NCBI RefSeq assembly: GCF_003143555.1
Contig: NZ_CP029347.1
Span: 2,976,001 to 3,040,000, forward strand
Source of the DNA: Saliniradius amylolyticus
Lineage (GTDB): Bacteria; Pseudomonadota; Gammaproteobacteria; Enterobacterales; Alteromonadaceae
Length of the DNA stretch: 64,000 nt
Direction of reading: 5' to 3'
Below, piece after piece: positions 18,380 through 33,037 of the stretch. How positions within the stretch are numbered: the first letter of the stretch is position 1; every line of letters begins with the position of its first letter. Made by a program: the position numbers and the translations under genes. Below the pieces are notes generated by a model. It ran no database searches. It was not told where the DNA came from and saw nothing but the letters and a program-made list of their open reading frames with translations.

Positions 18380-19118
18380 CTCCTCCTCCCTGTTCAGTCA
18401 CCTTGTTGAATTGCGTAGCCGCATCCTGAGGGCATTGCTGGCGGTGTTACTGGTGTTTCTGTGTCTGGTTTATTTTGCCCAGGATCTCTACCATTATCTG
18501 GCTCAGCCGCTGATGGCGGTGTTGCCGGAAAATGGTCAGATGATCGCCACGGATGTGGCCTCACCGTTTTTCGCCCCTTTTAAGCTAACCCTGGTACTGT
18601 CGTTTTTTATTGCTATTCCTATAGTATTGCATCAGGTTTGGGGGTTCATCGCGCCGGGGCTGTACGCCAATGAAAAACGCCTGGTCGCGCCCCTGCTGCT
18701 AGCCAGCACATTACTGTTCTACGCCGGTATTGCCTTTGCTTACTTTGTCGTATTCCCTTTAGCGTTTGCCTTTTTCACCGGAGTGGCCCCCGAAGGCGTT
18801 GCCATCAACACCGATATCAGCAGCTATCTGAACTTTGTACTTAAGCTGTTCTTTGCTTTCGGTGTCTCCTTTCAGATCCCGGTTGCCATCCTCCTGTTGT
18901 GCTGGAGCGGCGCGACTACCCCGGCTAATTTGAGGCAAAAACGCCCCTATGTGATCGTTGGGGTCTTTATTATCGGCATGTTGCTCACGCCACCCGATGT
19001 GATCTCGCAAACTTTGTTGGCCCTGCCCATGTGGCTATTGTATGAGCTGGGCATCCTGGCAGGCGGTCTCTACACCGGTAAAAAGACAACCAACAACAAT
19101 AATAAGGAACCAGAATGA
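18372..19118 (+). CDS. tatC: Sec-independent protein translocase subunit TatC
   Basis: This polytopic protein of 248 residues has six predicted membrane helices and the signature [13 protein letters not shown] near the N-terminus. FFAPFKLTL and the conserved periplasmic/TM segment [11 protein letters not shown] follow. It binds the twin-arginine signal. The ATG at 18372 ([11 protein letters not shown]) is preferred over the one three codons upstream because it fits the family N-terminus. Its stop overlaps the following gene by four bases (ATGA). Confidence 0.97.
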   Translation: MSDSSSLFSHLVELRSRILRALLAVLLVFLCLVYFAQDLYHYLAQPLMAVLPENGQMIATDVASPFFAPFKLTLVLSFFIAIPIVLHQVWGFIAPGLYANEKRLVAPLLLASTLLFYAGIAFAYFVVFPLAFAFFTGVAPEGVAINTDISSYLNFVLKLFFAFGVSFQIPVAILLLCWSGATTPANLRQKRPYVIVGVFIIGMLLTPPDVISQTLLALPMWLLYELGILAGGLYTGKKTTNNNNKEPE

Positions 19119-19627
19119 AAATAAGCATACTTGCTCTAATCCCGTTATTATTAAGCGGCTACGGTCTGGCCCAGAGTTTGCCAGAACGGCTACAACGCTG
19201 TCAGCAGATCGACAGCGCCCTTAAGCGGTTAGACTGCTATGACCAGCTGGCCCGCAAAATGGCCGTACCGGGCAGTTCAACCCTGGAAAATAAAAAGCCC
19301 AAGCCAAACGCCTCCAAACCTGTCGTAGCAAAAGTACAAAATGAGAAAGCTAAGGCTAAGGCCGAGTTTGGCCTGACTGAGGCACAAAAGCAAAAGGATA
19401 AACCCAAGGTGGATCGCATTGAGGCGGTTGTCACCAAGCGGGAAAAAGGCCCCAGAGGTAAATGGTTGATTACCCTAGATAATGGGCAAATATGGAAACA
19501 AAATGATGGCGAATATTTTCCTTTTCCCCGTAATGGCGCCGTTTACATTGAGGAAGGCGCATTTGGCACCTACTACCTGAGCGCCGAAACTACAAACCGA
19601 ATGATTAAGGTTAAGCGACTGCAGTAG
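19115..19627 (+). CDS. exported protein of unknown function between tatC and tatD
   Basis: The 170-residue product has a signal peptide ([19 protein letters not shown]). A short two-cysteine motif follows ([19 protein letters not shown]), of the kind found in several exported proteins including the TagO family. Next is a Lys-rich low-complexity linker (about residues 55-100), then a C-terminal beta-rich domain ([16 protein letters not shown] to [10 protein letters not shown]). It starts by ATGA overlap with tatC and ends one base before tatD, so it belongs to the tat operon. It may be a small periplasmic factor. No function can be assigned. Confidence 0.85.
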   Translation: MKISILALIPLLLSGYGLAQSLPERLQRCQQIDSALKRLDCYDQLARKMAVPGSSTLENKKPKPNASKPVVAKVQNEKAKAKAEFGLTEAQKQKDKPKVDRIEAVVTKREKGPRGKWLITLDNGQIWKQNDGEYFPFPRNGAVYIEEGAFGTYYLSAETTNRMIKVKRLQ

Positions 19628-19628
19628 T

Positions 19629-20404
19629 ATGTATTTCGATATCGGGGTGAACCTGACCAGTCACCGCTTTGACTCCGACTGTGAAAGTGTCGTTGAGCGG
19701 GCCTTAGAACAAGGCGTCAACCAGATGCTGATTACCGGCACCGACGAGCAGGAAAGCCAGCTCGCCGCCGATATGGCCGGCCGTTATGAGCTGTTCAGTA
19801 CCGCAGGCGTTCATCCCCATAACGCAGCCTCAGTGTCCACAAACTATATTCAGCATCTCGCCCGGTTGGCCCACCTGCCCAGGGTCAGAGCCATCGGCGA
19901 GTGTGGACTGGACTTTAATCGCGACTTTTCTCCCCGCGAGCTGCAGAAAACCGTATTTGAGCAGCAACTGGAGTTGGCCGTGGAGCTCCAATTGCCGGTA
20001 TTTCTACACGAACGGGATGCTTTCGACGATCAGTTGAGACTATTAAAGGCCTACAATTCCAGACTGGTGGGGGGTGTGGCCCACTGTTTTACCGGTAGCC
20101 GGGCTCAGATGGAGGCCTATCTGGACTTAGGCCTCTATATCGGTATTACCGGCTGGTTGTGCGACGATAAACGGGGCCAGACACTACGGGAAGCCGTTGC
20201 CCATTTGCCACTTTCCCGCCTGTTGCTTGAAACTGACGCACCTTATCTGGCCCCAAAAACCGTCCGTCCCCGAATCCGCCGAAATGAACCCCAGTACATG
20301 CCCGTCATCGCACAGGAGGTAGCCAGGCTCAGGCAGCAAGAGCTAAGCCTGGTGCAAGAGGCCGCCTGGCAAAACGCTACCACCTTGTTCGGGGGCGCCT
20401 CATT

Positions 20405-20408
<4 letters not shown>
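19629..20408 (+). CDS. tatD: TatD family metal-dependent deoxyribonuclease
   Basis: This 259-residue TIM-barrel hydrolase shows the family motifs: an early metal site (FDIGVNLTSHRF, with Asn in place of the HxH seen in other members), STAGVHPH, AIGECGLDF, FLHERDA, VAHCFTGS and LLLETDAPYLAP. TatD enzymes are Mg-dependent 3'-5' exonucleases; they are encoded with tatABC but are not needed for export. Its stop overlaps the GTG of the next gene (GTGA). Confidence 0.95.
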
Positions 20409-24795
<4,387 letters not shown>

Positions 24796-24799
<4 letters not shown>

Positions 24800-26058
24800 C
24801 GATTGCTCTTTTTTGGATTCCGTGAACGCCCTTTATTGTAGTTTTTACCACTTTGCATACGCTTTTTATAGTGGGGCTTGGGCGGTGTCAAGTCGTCCAG
24901 CAACGCCGAGGCATCGTAATCACTCACAGGGATGGGATGGCGGATGTACTCCTCAATTGCCGGCAGGTTCAGTGCGTATTTTTCACAGGCAAAGCTGATG
25001 GCATGTCCACTCTTCCCCGCACGACCAGTCCGCCCGATGCGATGCACGTAGTCTTCTGCGTCATCGGGCAGATCGTAGTTAAACACATGAGTCACTTTTT
25101 CAATATGCAGGCCCCGGGCCGCCACATCTGTGGCCACCAGGATGTCCAACTTCCCTTTACTAAACTGATCCATAATGCTGAGGCGCTTTTTCTGCGGCAC
25201 ATCACCACTGAGCAAGCCCACACGGTGCTTGTCTGCTTTCAGCCAGTCATAAAGCTTTTCACAGGCGTGTTTCGTATTGGCAAAAACGATAGCCTTGTCC
25301 GGCCATTCCTCTTCCAACAGTGTTAGCAACAACAACATCTTGTCTTCGTTGGAAGGATAGAACAGCTCTTCCTGCACGCGGCTGGCGGTCATCTGCTGAG
25401 GCTCTATTTGCAAGTGAACAGGATCGTTCATGTGTTCATAAGCCAGTTCCTGCACCCTCATCGACAGGGTCGCCGAGAACAACATACTCAATCGTTTCGT
25501 AGCCTCAGGCATGCGACGGAATAAATAGCGGATGTCTTTAATGAAGCCCAAATCAAACATGCGATCCGCTTCGTCCAGCACCGCCACCTGAATATGTTCC
25601 AGTGAGAACAAGCCCTGCTTATAGTAATCGATGATACGGCCGGTCGTGCCGATGATGATATCTACCCCTTTTTCCAGCACTTCCCGTTGACTTTGATAGC
25701 CCTCACCACCATATATAAGGCCAAGCGATAAACCAGTGTGCTGGCTCAACATCTCGGCATCATTGAAGATCTGAACCGCCAGCTCGCGCGTAGGAGCCAT
25801 GATAATAGCTCTGGGTTGATTGCCCGATGGATTTTCAGCTTTCAGAAGGTGGTGGAATGTCCCGGCAAGAAATGCGATAGTTTTACCGGTTCCGGTTTGT
25901 GCCTGTCCGGCCACATCTCGTCCTTCCACCATGGTAGGAATGCTGAGGGCCTGAATCGGCGTGCAATGTTGGAAGTTACTCTCACTGAGGGCCTTGACCA
26001 CATCAGGATGCAGAGCCAATTCGGAGAAGTGAGTGTCAGTTAAATAAGTTGTTTGCAT
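24796..26058 (-). CDS. rhlB: DEAD-box ATP-dependent RNA helicase RhlB
   Basis: This 420-residue RNA helicase carries the whole motif set: Q motif ([13 protein letters not shown]), motif I (AQTGTGKT), Ia (PTRELAVQ), II (DEAD in [10 protein letters not shown]), III (SAT), IV (IVFANT), V ([10 protein letters not shown]) and VI ([13 protein letters not shown]). The C-terminal tail is short and basic ([20 protein letters not shown]). In E. coli RhlB is the helicase of the RNA degradosome. Placement divergent from trxA-rho and upstream of gppA is conserved. The start at 26058 follows a 99-base divergent region. Confidence 0.95.
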
Positions 26059-26157
26059 AGCTAATAGCTTATCTGTGCTTGCACTAGGTTTACGTTTTCG
26101 AGTACAAATTCCCGTTCCTGCCGACCAATGGGCAGCAAAAATTTTGGAGAATATTCA

Positions 26158-26484
26158 ATGAGCGACAAAATAATCCAGTTATCTGACGACAGTTTTGAAG
26201 CCGACGTTATCAACTCAAGCACCCCTGTGCTGGTAGATTTCTGGGCTGAATGGTGTGGCCCCTGTAAAATGATCGCCCCCATTCTAGAGGATGTGGCGAA
26301 CGAATTCGAAGGCAAATTAACAGTTGGTAAGCTGAATGTCGATCAAAATACCGACACGCCACCGAAATACGGCATCCGCGGCATCCCAACACTGCTGCTG
26401 TTTAAAGACGGTAGTGTCGCAGCCACTAAAGTAGGAGCCCTGTCTAAGGCTCAACTGACCGAGTTCTTAAACGAGAACCTGTAA
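26158..26484 (+). CDS. trxA: thioredoxin 1
   Basis: This 108-residue thioredoxin has the redox site WCGPC (about residues 32-36), cis-Pro segment RGIPTLLLF and family features [12 protein letters not shown] and KLNVDQN. It is a general cytosolic disulfide reductase served by thioredoxin reductase. The ATG at 26158 is preceded by GGAGA; a TTG ten codons upstream is less likely. It is divergent from rhlB and followed by a strong terminator, with rho downstream, as in E. coli. Confidence 0.97.
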   Translation: MSDKIIQLSDDSFEADVINSSTPVLVDFWAEWCGPCKMIAPILEDVANEFEGKLTVGKLNVDQNTDTPPKYGIRGIPTLLLFKDGSVAATKVGALSKAQLTEFLNENL

Positions 26485-26491
26485 GCGACAC

Positions 26492-26520
26492 AGCCCGGCC
26501 CAGTGCCGGGCTTGTTTTTC
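26492..26520 (+). terminator. rho-independent terminator after trxA
   Basis: AGCCCGGC and GCCGGGCT form an 8 bp GC-rich stem around CCAGT, followed by TGTTTTTC. Confidence 0.88.
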
Positions 26521-26750
26521 CCTTTAGACCCGTAATTTCGCCGCTACTTAAGGTTTTTGATAAAAATCTAGACGCTAACCTGAATTGGTGCTAATTTAAG
26601 CGGTGTTCTCAGACGCTTATCGCCCTGAACACAAGTCCTACGCGTTTTCCGACGCATTCTGTTAATAAATCGCATAACGCAAAAAAGCAATAACAACATC
26701 TTGCGTGAGTAGCATAACGAGCACATTTTCAACCACTAAGACCCACCGAT
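26521..26750 (+). promoter_or_regulatory. rho upstream region and likely long leader
   Basis: About 230 bases lie between the trxA terminator and the rho start, with no reading frame of note. In E. coli rho has a long leader that mediates autogenous attenuation by Rho itself. A similar role is inferred from position only; no clear promoter or rut pattern was fixed. Confidence 0.4.
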
Positions 26751-28016
26751 ATGAACCTAACGGAACTAAAAACTAAGCCGATCAACGAACTCGTTGAGTT
26801 GGCACAAAACATGGGCCTCGAAAATATGGCCCGCGCCCGTAAACAAGATATCATCTTTGCCATCTTAAAGGCTCACGCCAAAAGCGGCGAAGACATTTTC
26901 GGCAACGGCGTATTAGAAATTCTGCAGGATGGCTTTGGCTTCCTGCGTTCGGCGGACTCGTCTTACTTAGCTGGCCCCGATGATATTTATGTGTCTCCCA
27001 GCCAGATCCGCCGCTTTAACCTGCGCACCGGCGATACCATTTCCGGCAAAATCCGCCCGCCCAAAGACAGTGAGCGTTACTTTGCCCTGTTGAAGATCAA
27101 CGAAGTTAACTTCAATAAGCCGGAAAACTCTCGCAGCAAGATCCTGTTCGAAAACCTGACGCCGCTGCATGCCACCGAGCGTCTGAGAATGGAACGTGGT
27201 AACGGCAGTACCGAAGATATCACTGCCCGGGTTCTGGATCTGGCTTCCCCCTTTGGCCGCGGCCAGCGTGGCCTGATTGTGGCACCGCCGAAAGCCGGTA
27301 AGACCCTTCTGCTACAGAACATCGCCCAGTCCATCGCCGCCAATTATCCCGAATGCACCCTGATGGTGCTGTTGATTGACGAGCGTCCCGAGGAAGTGAC
27401 TGAGATGCAACGCCTGGTTCAGGGCGAAGTCGTAGCTTCAACCTTCGATGAGCCTGCTAACCGCCACGTACAAGTGGCCGAGATGGTGATTGAAAAAGCC
27501 AAGCGCCTGGTGGAGCATAAGAAAGACGTCGTCATCCTGCTGGACTCGATTACTCGTCTGGCCCGCGCCTACAACACCGTCATTCCTTCATCTGGTAAGG
27601 TATTAACCGGTGGTGTGGATGCCAATGCTCTGCATAAACCCAAGCGTTTCTTTGGTGCAGCACGGAATGTGGAAGAAGGCGGCAGCCTGACCATTATTGC
27701 CACAGCCTTGATCGACACAGGCTCTAAGATGGACGAGGTTATCTACGAAGAGTTTAAAGGCACCGGTAACATGGAGCTGCATCTGCATCGTAAGATCGCC
27801 GAAAAACGCGTGTTCCCGGCTATCGACTTCAACCGTTCCGGCACCCGTCGCGAAGAGTTGCTGACCTCGCAGGAAGAGCTGCAGAAGATGTGGATCTTGC
27901 GCAAAATTGTGCATGACATGTCAGAAATCGACGCCATTGAGTTTTTGATCGATAAACTGTCCATGACCAAGACCAATGATGAGTTCTTCGACGCCATGCG
28001 GCGGCAAAAGAGCTAA
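26751..28016 (+). CDS. rho: transcription termination factor Rho
   Basis: This 421-residue hexameric RNA helicase has the N-terminal helical region ([19 protein letters not shown]), an OSB/cold-shock-like RNA-binding domain ([15 protein letters not shown]), Walker A ([12 protein letters not shown]) and Walker B ([16 protein letters not shown]). The Q and R loops follow ([18 protein letters not shown]). Length and sequence are close to E. coli Rho (419 residues). The bicyclomycin-contact region looks ordinary. It is monocistronic with a strong terminator. Confidence 0.98.
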   Translation: MNLTELKTKPINELVELAQNMGLENMARARKQDIIFAILKAHAKSGEDIFGNGVLEILQDGFGFLRSADSSYLAGPDDIYVSPSQIRRFNLRTGDTISGKIRPPKDSERYFALLKINEVNFNKPENSRSKILFENLTPLHATERLRMERGNGSTEDITARVLDLASPFGRGQRGLIVAPPKAGKTLLLQNIAQSIAANYPECTLMVLLIDERPEEVTEMQRLVQGEVVASTFDEPANRHVQVAEMVIEKAKRLVEHKKDVVILLDSITRLARAYNTVIPSSGKVLTGGVDANALHKPKRFFGAARNVEEGGSLTIIATALIDTGSKMDEVIYEEFKGTGNMELHLHRKIAEKRVFPAIDFNRSGTRREELLTSQEELQKMWILRKIVHDMSEIDAIEFLIDKLSMTKTNDEFFDAMRRQKS

Positions 28017-28034
28017 TCGCCGATTCCAGACGAC

Positions 28035-28061
28035 AAACGCCCGCTGACAGCGGGCGTTTTT
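28035..28061 (+). terminator. rho-independent terminator after rho
   Basis: An 11 bp stem (AAACGCCCGCT/AGCGGGCGTTT) with a GAC loop is followed by a T run. The A-rich left flank could let it act for the convergent rsd gene as well. Confidence 0.92.
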
Positions 28062-28110
28062 GTTTCCAAGTCCTTTGTTCTCCGGTGTATGCCGGCAACA
28101 AGGACCGGTG

Positions 28111-28572
28111 CTAAAGCTGTTTATACAGGCGGTTTATCAGTTGATCTTCCAGCTCCAGGCGAGTCTCTATGGCTTCTCCGAGAGCGGAGAGGTGTTTATC
28201 AAAACCATTGAGATTCTGCTCATCACTGATCGCAGCGTAGCTATCGTTGAAGCTGAGCGCCTTATCGGTGGTCGCACTAATAGCTGGATAGAGCTCGTCG
28301 GCCAAGGCCTTGCCTTTCTCCTGATCCTTACTGTTTTCCACTACTTTGTCATAAACCTCAAAGTGGCCCGCTGAGACATAATCCATCAATAATGAGCAGA
28401 AGTCTTCGATGCTTTGTGCATCCGGCAACGCCTGCGCATCGCGCTCAAAGGGCGGCAAACCGGCGAGGTGACAATATCTGACCAGCAACTCCTGACGCTC
28501 GTTCAGCCAGTTATCGATGGCCTGGTTGGCACCACCCCACTTCTGCTTGGCTTGTTCGTTCTTGGTTAGCAT
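28111..28572 (-). CDS. rsd: Rsd/AlgQ family anti-sigma-70 factor
   Basis: This 153-residue helical protein matches Rsd in the segments IDNWLNERQELLVRYCHLAG, DFCSLLMDYVSAGHFEVYDKV and LSALGEAIETRLELEDQLI. Rsd binds the region 4 part of the housekeeping sigma factor in stationary phase and also stimulates SpoT (E. coli knowledge). It lies divergent from nudC and hemE, which is the same neighbourhood as in E. coli. It converges with rho. Confidence 0.92.
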   Translation of the reverse strand: MLTKNEQAKQKWGGANQAIDNWLNERQELLVRYCHLAGLPPFERDAQALPDAQSIEDFCSLLMDYVSAGHFEVYDKVVENSKDQEKGKALADELYPAISATTDKALSFNDSYAAISDEQNLNGFDKHLSALGEAIETRLELEDQLINRLYKQL

Positions 28573-28702
28573 ACGAATTCCTTACTTGCCCTGACTTACG
28601 CCAGAGACTCTATCGAAAAACCAGTATACCAAAGTTAGCCGCTGGCAAAACAGGTTCGACTCGGGTTAGGCTCTGGTCAGAGCCCTTTACAATATTGACC
28701 CT

Positions 28703-29512
28703 ATGTTCCAGCTTCCTGAACCGAATCAAGACGCCTTCTGGTTTATTTTCAGCGGTAAAACCCTGTTGCAGCTTCGCCATCAGCCCGGTATGTTGCAGGC
28801 TCAATGGCAGGAACTGACCTTTCTGCATCATTACGCAGACCGGGTATTGCCACTGGAGCCCCACCAAGATACTCCGTGCTACATCGTGGATATGGGCCTT
28901 GAACAACCTGACCAGGACTTGTTGGAATCAGTCAGCCTCCGGCAAGCCCTAATGGCCGAACCCAAAGAAGCGTTCGGCGTTATGGCCCGCGCCTGGCAAT
29001 TGACTCACTTTTACCGAACACATCGCTACTGCGGCCAGTGCGGTCAAGCCATGACACCGGTTAATTGGGAGTACGCCATGCATTGTCACCAATGCCAGCA
29101 CCGCTGCTACCCCAGAGTATCCCCCTGCGTGATCGTCGCCATTACTAAGGGTGAGCAACTACTGTTAGCCCAGGGAGGCCGCCACAAAGACGGAATGATG
29201 TCGGTTCTGGCCGGTTTTGTGGAAAGCGGCGAGAGTCTGGAACAAGCTGTCCACCGAGAAGTCATGGAAGAAGTAGGCATCGAGATAACAAACCTGAACT
29301 ATTTTCACAGCCAACCCTGGCCGTTCCCTCATTCATTAATGATGGGTTTTACCGCCGAACATGCCGGTGGTGAGATAAGAGTTGATGGCGAGGAAATCCT
29401 GCACGCCGACTGGTACGACATGGATGACCTACCCAACACGCCACCGAAATTGTCGATTGCCGGACGGCTGATCGAGCATGTGGTGAATAGGAATGTTCAA
29501 ACAGGGACTTAG
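28703..29512 (+). CDS. nudC: NAD(+)/NADH pyrophosphatase, RNA deNADding enzyme
   Basis: This 269-residue Nudix hydrolase cleaves NAD(H) and removes NAD caps from RNA. It has an N-terminal domain, a four-cysteine zinc ribbon (YCGQCG...CHQCQHRCYPR, about residues 110-135) and the Nudix box GFVESGESLEQAVHREVMEEVG. The NADH-specific SQPWPFPHSLM (SQPWPFPxS) tail motif comes after it. Together these identify NudC and not other Nudix families. It is divergent from rsd. A 1.3 kb non-coding region separates it from hemE. Confidence 0.95.
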   Translation: MFQLPEPNQDAFWFIFSGKTLLQLRHQPGMLQAQWQELTFLHHYADRVLPLEPHQDTPCYIVDMGLEQPDQDLLESVSLRQALMAEPKEAFGVMARAWQLTHFYRTHRYCGQCGQAMTPVNWEYAMHCHQCQHRCYPRVSPCVIVAITKGEQLLLAQGGRHKDGMMSVLAGFVESGESLEQAVHREVMEEVGIEITNLNYFHSQPWPFPHSLMMGFTAEHAGGEIRVDGEEILHADWYDMDDLPNTPPKLSIAGRLIEHVVNRNVQTGT

Positions 29513-30472
29513 CAATTTACCAATGGCCGTGGGCCAGAATCAGGATCTGTTGGAGACCAACATAGACCTCCATGTCTGCCAGTCCCGTCACCCTGCCTTC
29601 CATTTAAGGGAATCCAACTTTAAGCACAAAAGTCCAGGCTTTGCACCCATGGTCCGTTAAAACACCCTGTGGCGGACAGGCGCCGGAAAAAGTGGGTTAA
29701 TTATCACTGACGAGAATTAAGCGAAGACGAACAGGGATGTGAGTGTGAGCGACCCGCTTTTTGCAAGCCTGACCGACACGCTTAGGGGGTCCACGGGCCA
29801 CCTTGGTCTTTTCCCCCATTTTTACTCGTATCGTCCTGATACTCGCCCTACGGGCCATCGTCGCTTTGCTCCGATGTTCACCGCTTTTCCAAAAAGCGGG
29901 TGTGAGCTGAAAAATGGGGCGGTGCGCCACGGATGGCGTATCGTATTAAGCAGGGAGGCTAATCCTGACATTTGCCCGTTCAATCACGGACATCACCGTA
30001 CGCTAACACTGTCACCCTTCCATGGGGCGATATGCCAGCTCGGCCTTTTGCTTACAGCGTCCTGCCTCCAGCAAAAGCCCAGGTCGGGCATCCATTGCCC
30101 TCCCGCTCACCGCTTCATTGGCTGCGCGCCCTCGCCAATGACACGCGCGGTTCGCCCAAGGCCTCGCGTTCGCCGCTCTCGGCGTGACGTTAAGTCACCC
30201 CTCGTGCGCAAAGCGCACCGGACCGCCATGGATGTCGGAAATGCAGAAAACGCAGGAGCGGTTTTCTGTCGGCTCATTCCTGAACATCTCCCTCCAATTG
30301 CTCCTGCATTCGAGGGATACCATACGTCCTGCATATAAAAAAGCCTTACTCCGGGGAGTAAGGCCGTAATGACGTTAGCGTGGAGGTCCCGTGTTATCGG
30401 GCTTCTTTTTGTTTGGATTTTCACTAGCGCAACAGTTTTATAGCAGAGGGGTTACAAATTGCGCAAGTTATA
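29513..30472. other. long intergenic region with inverted repeats, no supported gene
   Basis: Nearly 1 kb after nudC contains several frames of 60-200 codons on both strands, none with convincing start signals or a family I know. It is rich in palindromes. ACCCGCTTTTTG (29752-29763) is repeated inverted at 29890-29901. CCCCATTTTT (29814-29823) is inverted at 29910-29919. CATTGGC/GCCAATG lies at 30115-30139. A GCCTTACTCC/GGAGTAAGGC hairpin (30343-30364) preceded by an A run would act as a minus-strand terminator. The pattern suggests decayed or dispersed repeat sequence. Confidence 0.5.
30343..30364 (-). terminator. terminator-like hairpin, minus-strand polarity
   Basis: A 10 bp stem with a GG centre follows six A residues on the plus strand, giving stem plus U run on the minus strand. 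No minus-strand gene ends here in the window, so it may be a relic or part of the repeat region. Confidence 0.5.
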
Positions 30473-30736
30473 ATACCAATTCGTGCGGGCTTTTTTTCAT
30501 TCAGCAAGATTAAAAGGGGCCCTGGCAAGGCAAGGTATCGATGGTTTAGTGGGGCTAAATCGAGGTGCCTTAACACAGTCAGAGTGCCTTTTAGGCTTGC
30601 CCAAAGGGAGCGGCCAGAAGGCCTTATCTCTGTGTTGGCGCTTCTTGACGTAGCTCCACTATGTCCGCGAAACCCCGCCTTGAACTAAGACCTTCTGACC
30701 CGCTCTGAGAGACCAAAAGCCCGCACGAATTGGTAT
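30473..30736. mobile_element. MITE-like element with perfect 22 bp terminal inverted repeats
   Basis: The two ends, ATACCAATTCGTGCGGGC plus TTTT at 30473-30494 and its exact complement at 30715-30736, are perfect 22 bp inverted repeats. They enclose 264 bases without a coding frame. The interior has a further inverted pair, AACACAG (about 30570) and CTGTGTT (about 30630). Size, structure and absence of a transposase fit a miniature inverted-repeat element. A clear target duplication was not identified. It lies directly upstream of the hemE promoter region. Confidence 0.65.
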
Positions 30737-30827
30737 AAAAAAATTGAAACATTTGCGTCATATCATCACATCCTGCCTGTTTACTGATAAAATGCGCTGC
30801 GTCTAGTGTCCCACTTTTAGGAAGTTT

Positions 30828-31898
30828 ATGTCGTCTCTTAAAAACGATCGTTATCTGCGCGCCCTGTCAAAACAACCGGTGGATGTCACCCCGGTGTGGA
30901 TGATGCGTCAGGCCGGGCGTTATTTGCCTGAATATCGCGAGGTGCGCGGTCAGGCTGGCGACTTTATGAGCCTGTGCCGCAACGCCGAACTGGCCTGTGA
31001 AGTGACTCTTCAGCCGCTGCGCCGTTTCGATCTGGATGCCGCCATCCTGTTTTCCGATATTCTGACCATTCCCGATGCCATGGGTCTGGGACTGTATTTC
31101 GAAAAAGGCGAAGGTCCTAAATTCGAACGGCCCTTGACTTCGATGGCTGAGATTGAGGCGCTGCCTAAGGTGGACCCAAACCAGGAACTGCAATATGTGA
31201 TGAATGCAGTGTCCACCATCCGCAAAAACCTCAAAGGCGAAGTGCCGCTTATCGGTTTTTCCGGCAGCCCCTGGACCCTGGCGACCTATATGATCGAGGG
31301 AGGCTCCAGTAAGGCGTTTACCAAGATTAAGAAGATGGCCTTTGCCGAGCCCAAAGCCTTACATCTGCTGTTGGATAAACTGGCCGACGCGGTGATCGAC
31401 TATCTTAACGCCCAGATCGAGGCGGGCGCTCAATCGGTGATGGTATTCGATACTTGGGGCGGGGTGCTGTCGCCCAGAGACTATAAAGACTTCTCACTGC
31501 AGTATATGCATAAGATTGTGCAGGGTCTGCACCGTGAGTACGAGGGACTGCGCATCCCGGTAACGCTGTTTACCAAAAACGGCGGTCAGTGGCTGGAAAG
31601 CATCGCCGCCACTGGTTGTGATGGCATCGGCCTGGACTGGACCACCAATATTGCCGACGCCAAAGCGCGAGTCGGTCATCTGGTCACTTTGCAGGGCAAT
31701 ATGGACCCTTCCATGCTTTACGCAACGCCCACACGCATCGAACATGAAGTGAAAACCATTCTGGCTGGCTTCGGTGAGGGCGAGGGCCACGTGTTTAACC
31801 TGGGTCATGGTATTCACCCCGACGTGCCACCGGAAAACGCCAAAACTTTTGTGGACGCGGTGCACAAATTTAGTCGCCCTTACCACCAGAAAGGCTAA
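30828..31898 (+). CDS. hemE: uroporphyrinogen decarboxylase
   Basis: This 356-residue enzyme decarboxylates the four acetate side chains of uroporphyrinogen III to give coproporphyrinogen III. The signature [16 protein letters not shown] holds the catalytic Arg, and [16 protein letters not shown] holds the conserved Asp. [16 protein letters not shown] and [14 protein letters not shown] follow. The ATG at 30828 follows an AGGAAG-type site. A -10-like TGATAAAAT lies at 30785-30793, between the MITE-like element and the gene. It converges with queG. Confidence 0.97.
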   Translation: MSSLKNDRYLRALSKQPVDVTPVWMMRQAGRYLPEYREVRGQAGDFMSLCRNAELACEVTLQPLRRFDLDAAILFSDILTIPDAMGLGLYFEKGEGPKFERPLTSMAEIEALPKVDPNQELQYVMNAVSTIRKNLKGEVPLIGFSGSPWTLATYMIEGGSSKAFTKIKKMAFAEPKALHLLLDKLADAVIDYLNAQIEAGAQSVMVFDTWGGVLSPRDYKDFSLQYMHKIVQGLHREYEGLRIPVTLFTKNGGQWLESIAATGCDGIGLDWTTNIADAKARVGHLVTLQGNMDPSMLYATPTRIEHEVKTILAGFGEGEGHVFNLGHGIHPDVPPENAKTFVDAVHKFSRPYHQKG

Positions 31899-33037
31899 GC
31901 GTCTCTGGGTAAGCCCTTCTCAATACTCCGGATCAGTCGCTGCTGCTGACGGCTGACCGGAGTCGCCTGATAACGACGACGTTCCTGCTGCGCCAATGCC
32001 CAGTCAATGTGCTCTCTCACGAGCTCACTGGATCGGGGCCGAGCCTGTTCCAGGGCTTCAGTAATGTCTATAGAATAAGAGGCATTCCCCAATGCCACCG
32101 CGATATTGCGCTGCCAGGACTCATGGCCGATACGCCGAATAGGCGAGCCCTGAGTCTTGCTCAGAAAGGTCTCTTCATCCCACGCAAACAAGTCCAAGAG
32201 TTCCTGCTGATGTAAATTCTGCCGGGGATGAAAATCGCCCTCATCGGTAAGCTGCCCATAGCGATTCCAGGGGCAGATAAGCTGGCAATCATCACAGCCG
32301 TAGATACGATTCCCCAATAAGGGCCGGTACTGCTCAGGAATTGCGCCCTTAAGTTCGATAGTCAGATAGGAAATGCATTTTCTGGCATCTACCACATAGG
32401 GTTCGACAATGGCCCCAGTCGGGCAGGCTGTCAGACAAGCGGTACAATTACCGCAGGCTTCTTCGACAGGCTGATCTACCGGCAAGGGCAAACTAATAAA
32501 CAGTTCACCCAGAAAAAACCAGGAACCGGCGTCTTTACTGAGTGTCAGTGAGTGCTTACCGGTCCAGCCGATCCCGGCCTTCTCGGCAATGGCATGTTCC
32601 AAGACCGGCGCCGAATCAACGAACGGCCGAAAGTTTAATGCTTCACAGTGCTGCTGGATTTTCTGCCCCAGCTGCTTAAGACGCTTCCTTAACAGCTTAT
32701 GATAATCCCGCCCCACCGCATAACGACTCACATAGCCTTTCTGCGGATCCTTTAAGGTCCTTGCAAAGCTGGCGTCGGGGGGTAGATAGTTCATACGCAC
32801 ACTCACCACCCGCACTGTTCCCGGCTCCAGCTCGGCCGGACGGGCGCGTTTCATGCCGTGTGCGGCCATATAATCCATCTCACCGTGCATCTGCCTGTCC
32901 AGCCAGGCTTGTAGGTGAGCTTCGTGCTGACTGAGATCCACATCGCTGATCCCCACAGCCTGGAAACCTAGCGCTTTGCCCCAGGCCTTGATATTTTCAG
33001 ATAAGCTTTGTAATTGCTCGTCAGTGAGGTGTGCCAT
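31895..33037 (-). CDS. queG: epoxyqueuosine reductase
   Basis: This 380-residue cobalamin- and iron-sulfur-dependent enzyme performs the last step of queuosine synthesis on tRNA. Two 4Fe-4S motifs are visible ([15 protein letters not shown] and [13 protein letters not shown]), together with the N-terminal domain [14 protein letters not shown]...[15 protein letters not shown]. The start MAHLTDEQL at 33037 agrees with the family; a much longer frame continues upstream but through the divergent nnr gene. Its first base pair is shared with the nnr start. Its 3' end overlaps hemE by four bases. Confidence 0.95.
   Translation of the reverse strand: MAHLTDEQLQSLSENIKAWGKALGFQAVGISDVDLSQHEAHLQAWLDRQMHGEMDYMAAHGMKRARPAELEPGTVRVVSVRMNYLPPDASFARTLKDPQKGYVSRYAVGRDYHKLLRKRLKQLGQKIQQHCEALNFRPFVDSAPVLEHAIAEKAGIGWTGKHSLTLSKDAGSWFFLGELFISLPLPVDQPVEEACGNCTACLTACPTGAIVEPYVVDARKCISYLTIELKGAIPEQYRPLLGNRIYGCDDCQLICPWNRYGQLTDEGDFHPRQNLHQQELLDLFAWDEETFLSKTQGSPIRRIGHESWQRNIAVALGNASYSIDITEALEQARPRSSELVREHIDWALAQQERRRYQATPVSRQQQRLIRSIEKGLPRDA

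Noticed and set aside
29697-29930. 77-codon minus-strand frame (MAHRPIFQLTPAFW...)
   Set aside because: Basic, biased translation that follows the palindromic DNA; no start signal and no known domain. It may be part of a repeat, not a gene.
29739-30338. 199-codon plus-strand reading frame in the nudC-hemE interval
   Set aside because: It has no convincing ribosome binding site and a low-complexity Arg/Pro/Ser-rich translation. Competing frames exist on both strands, and it coincides with inverted repeats. Treated as non-coding.
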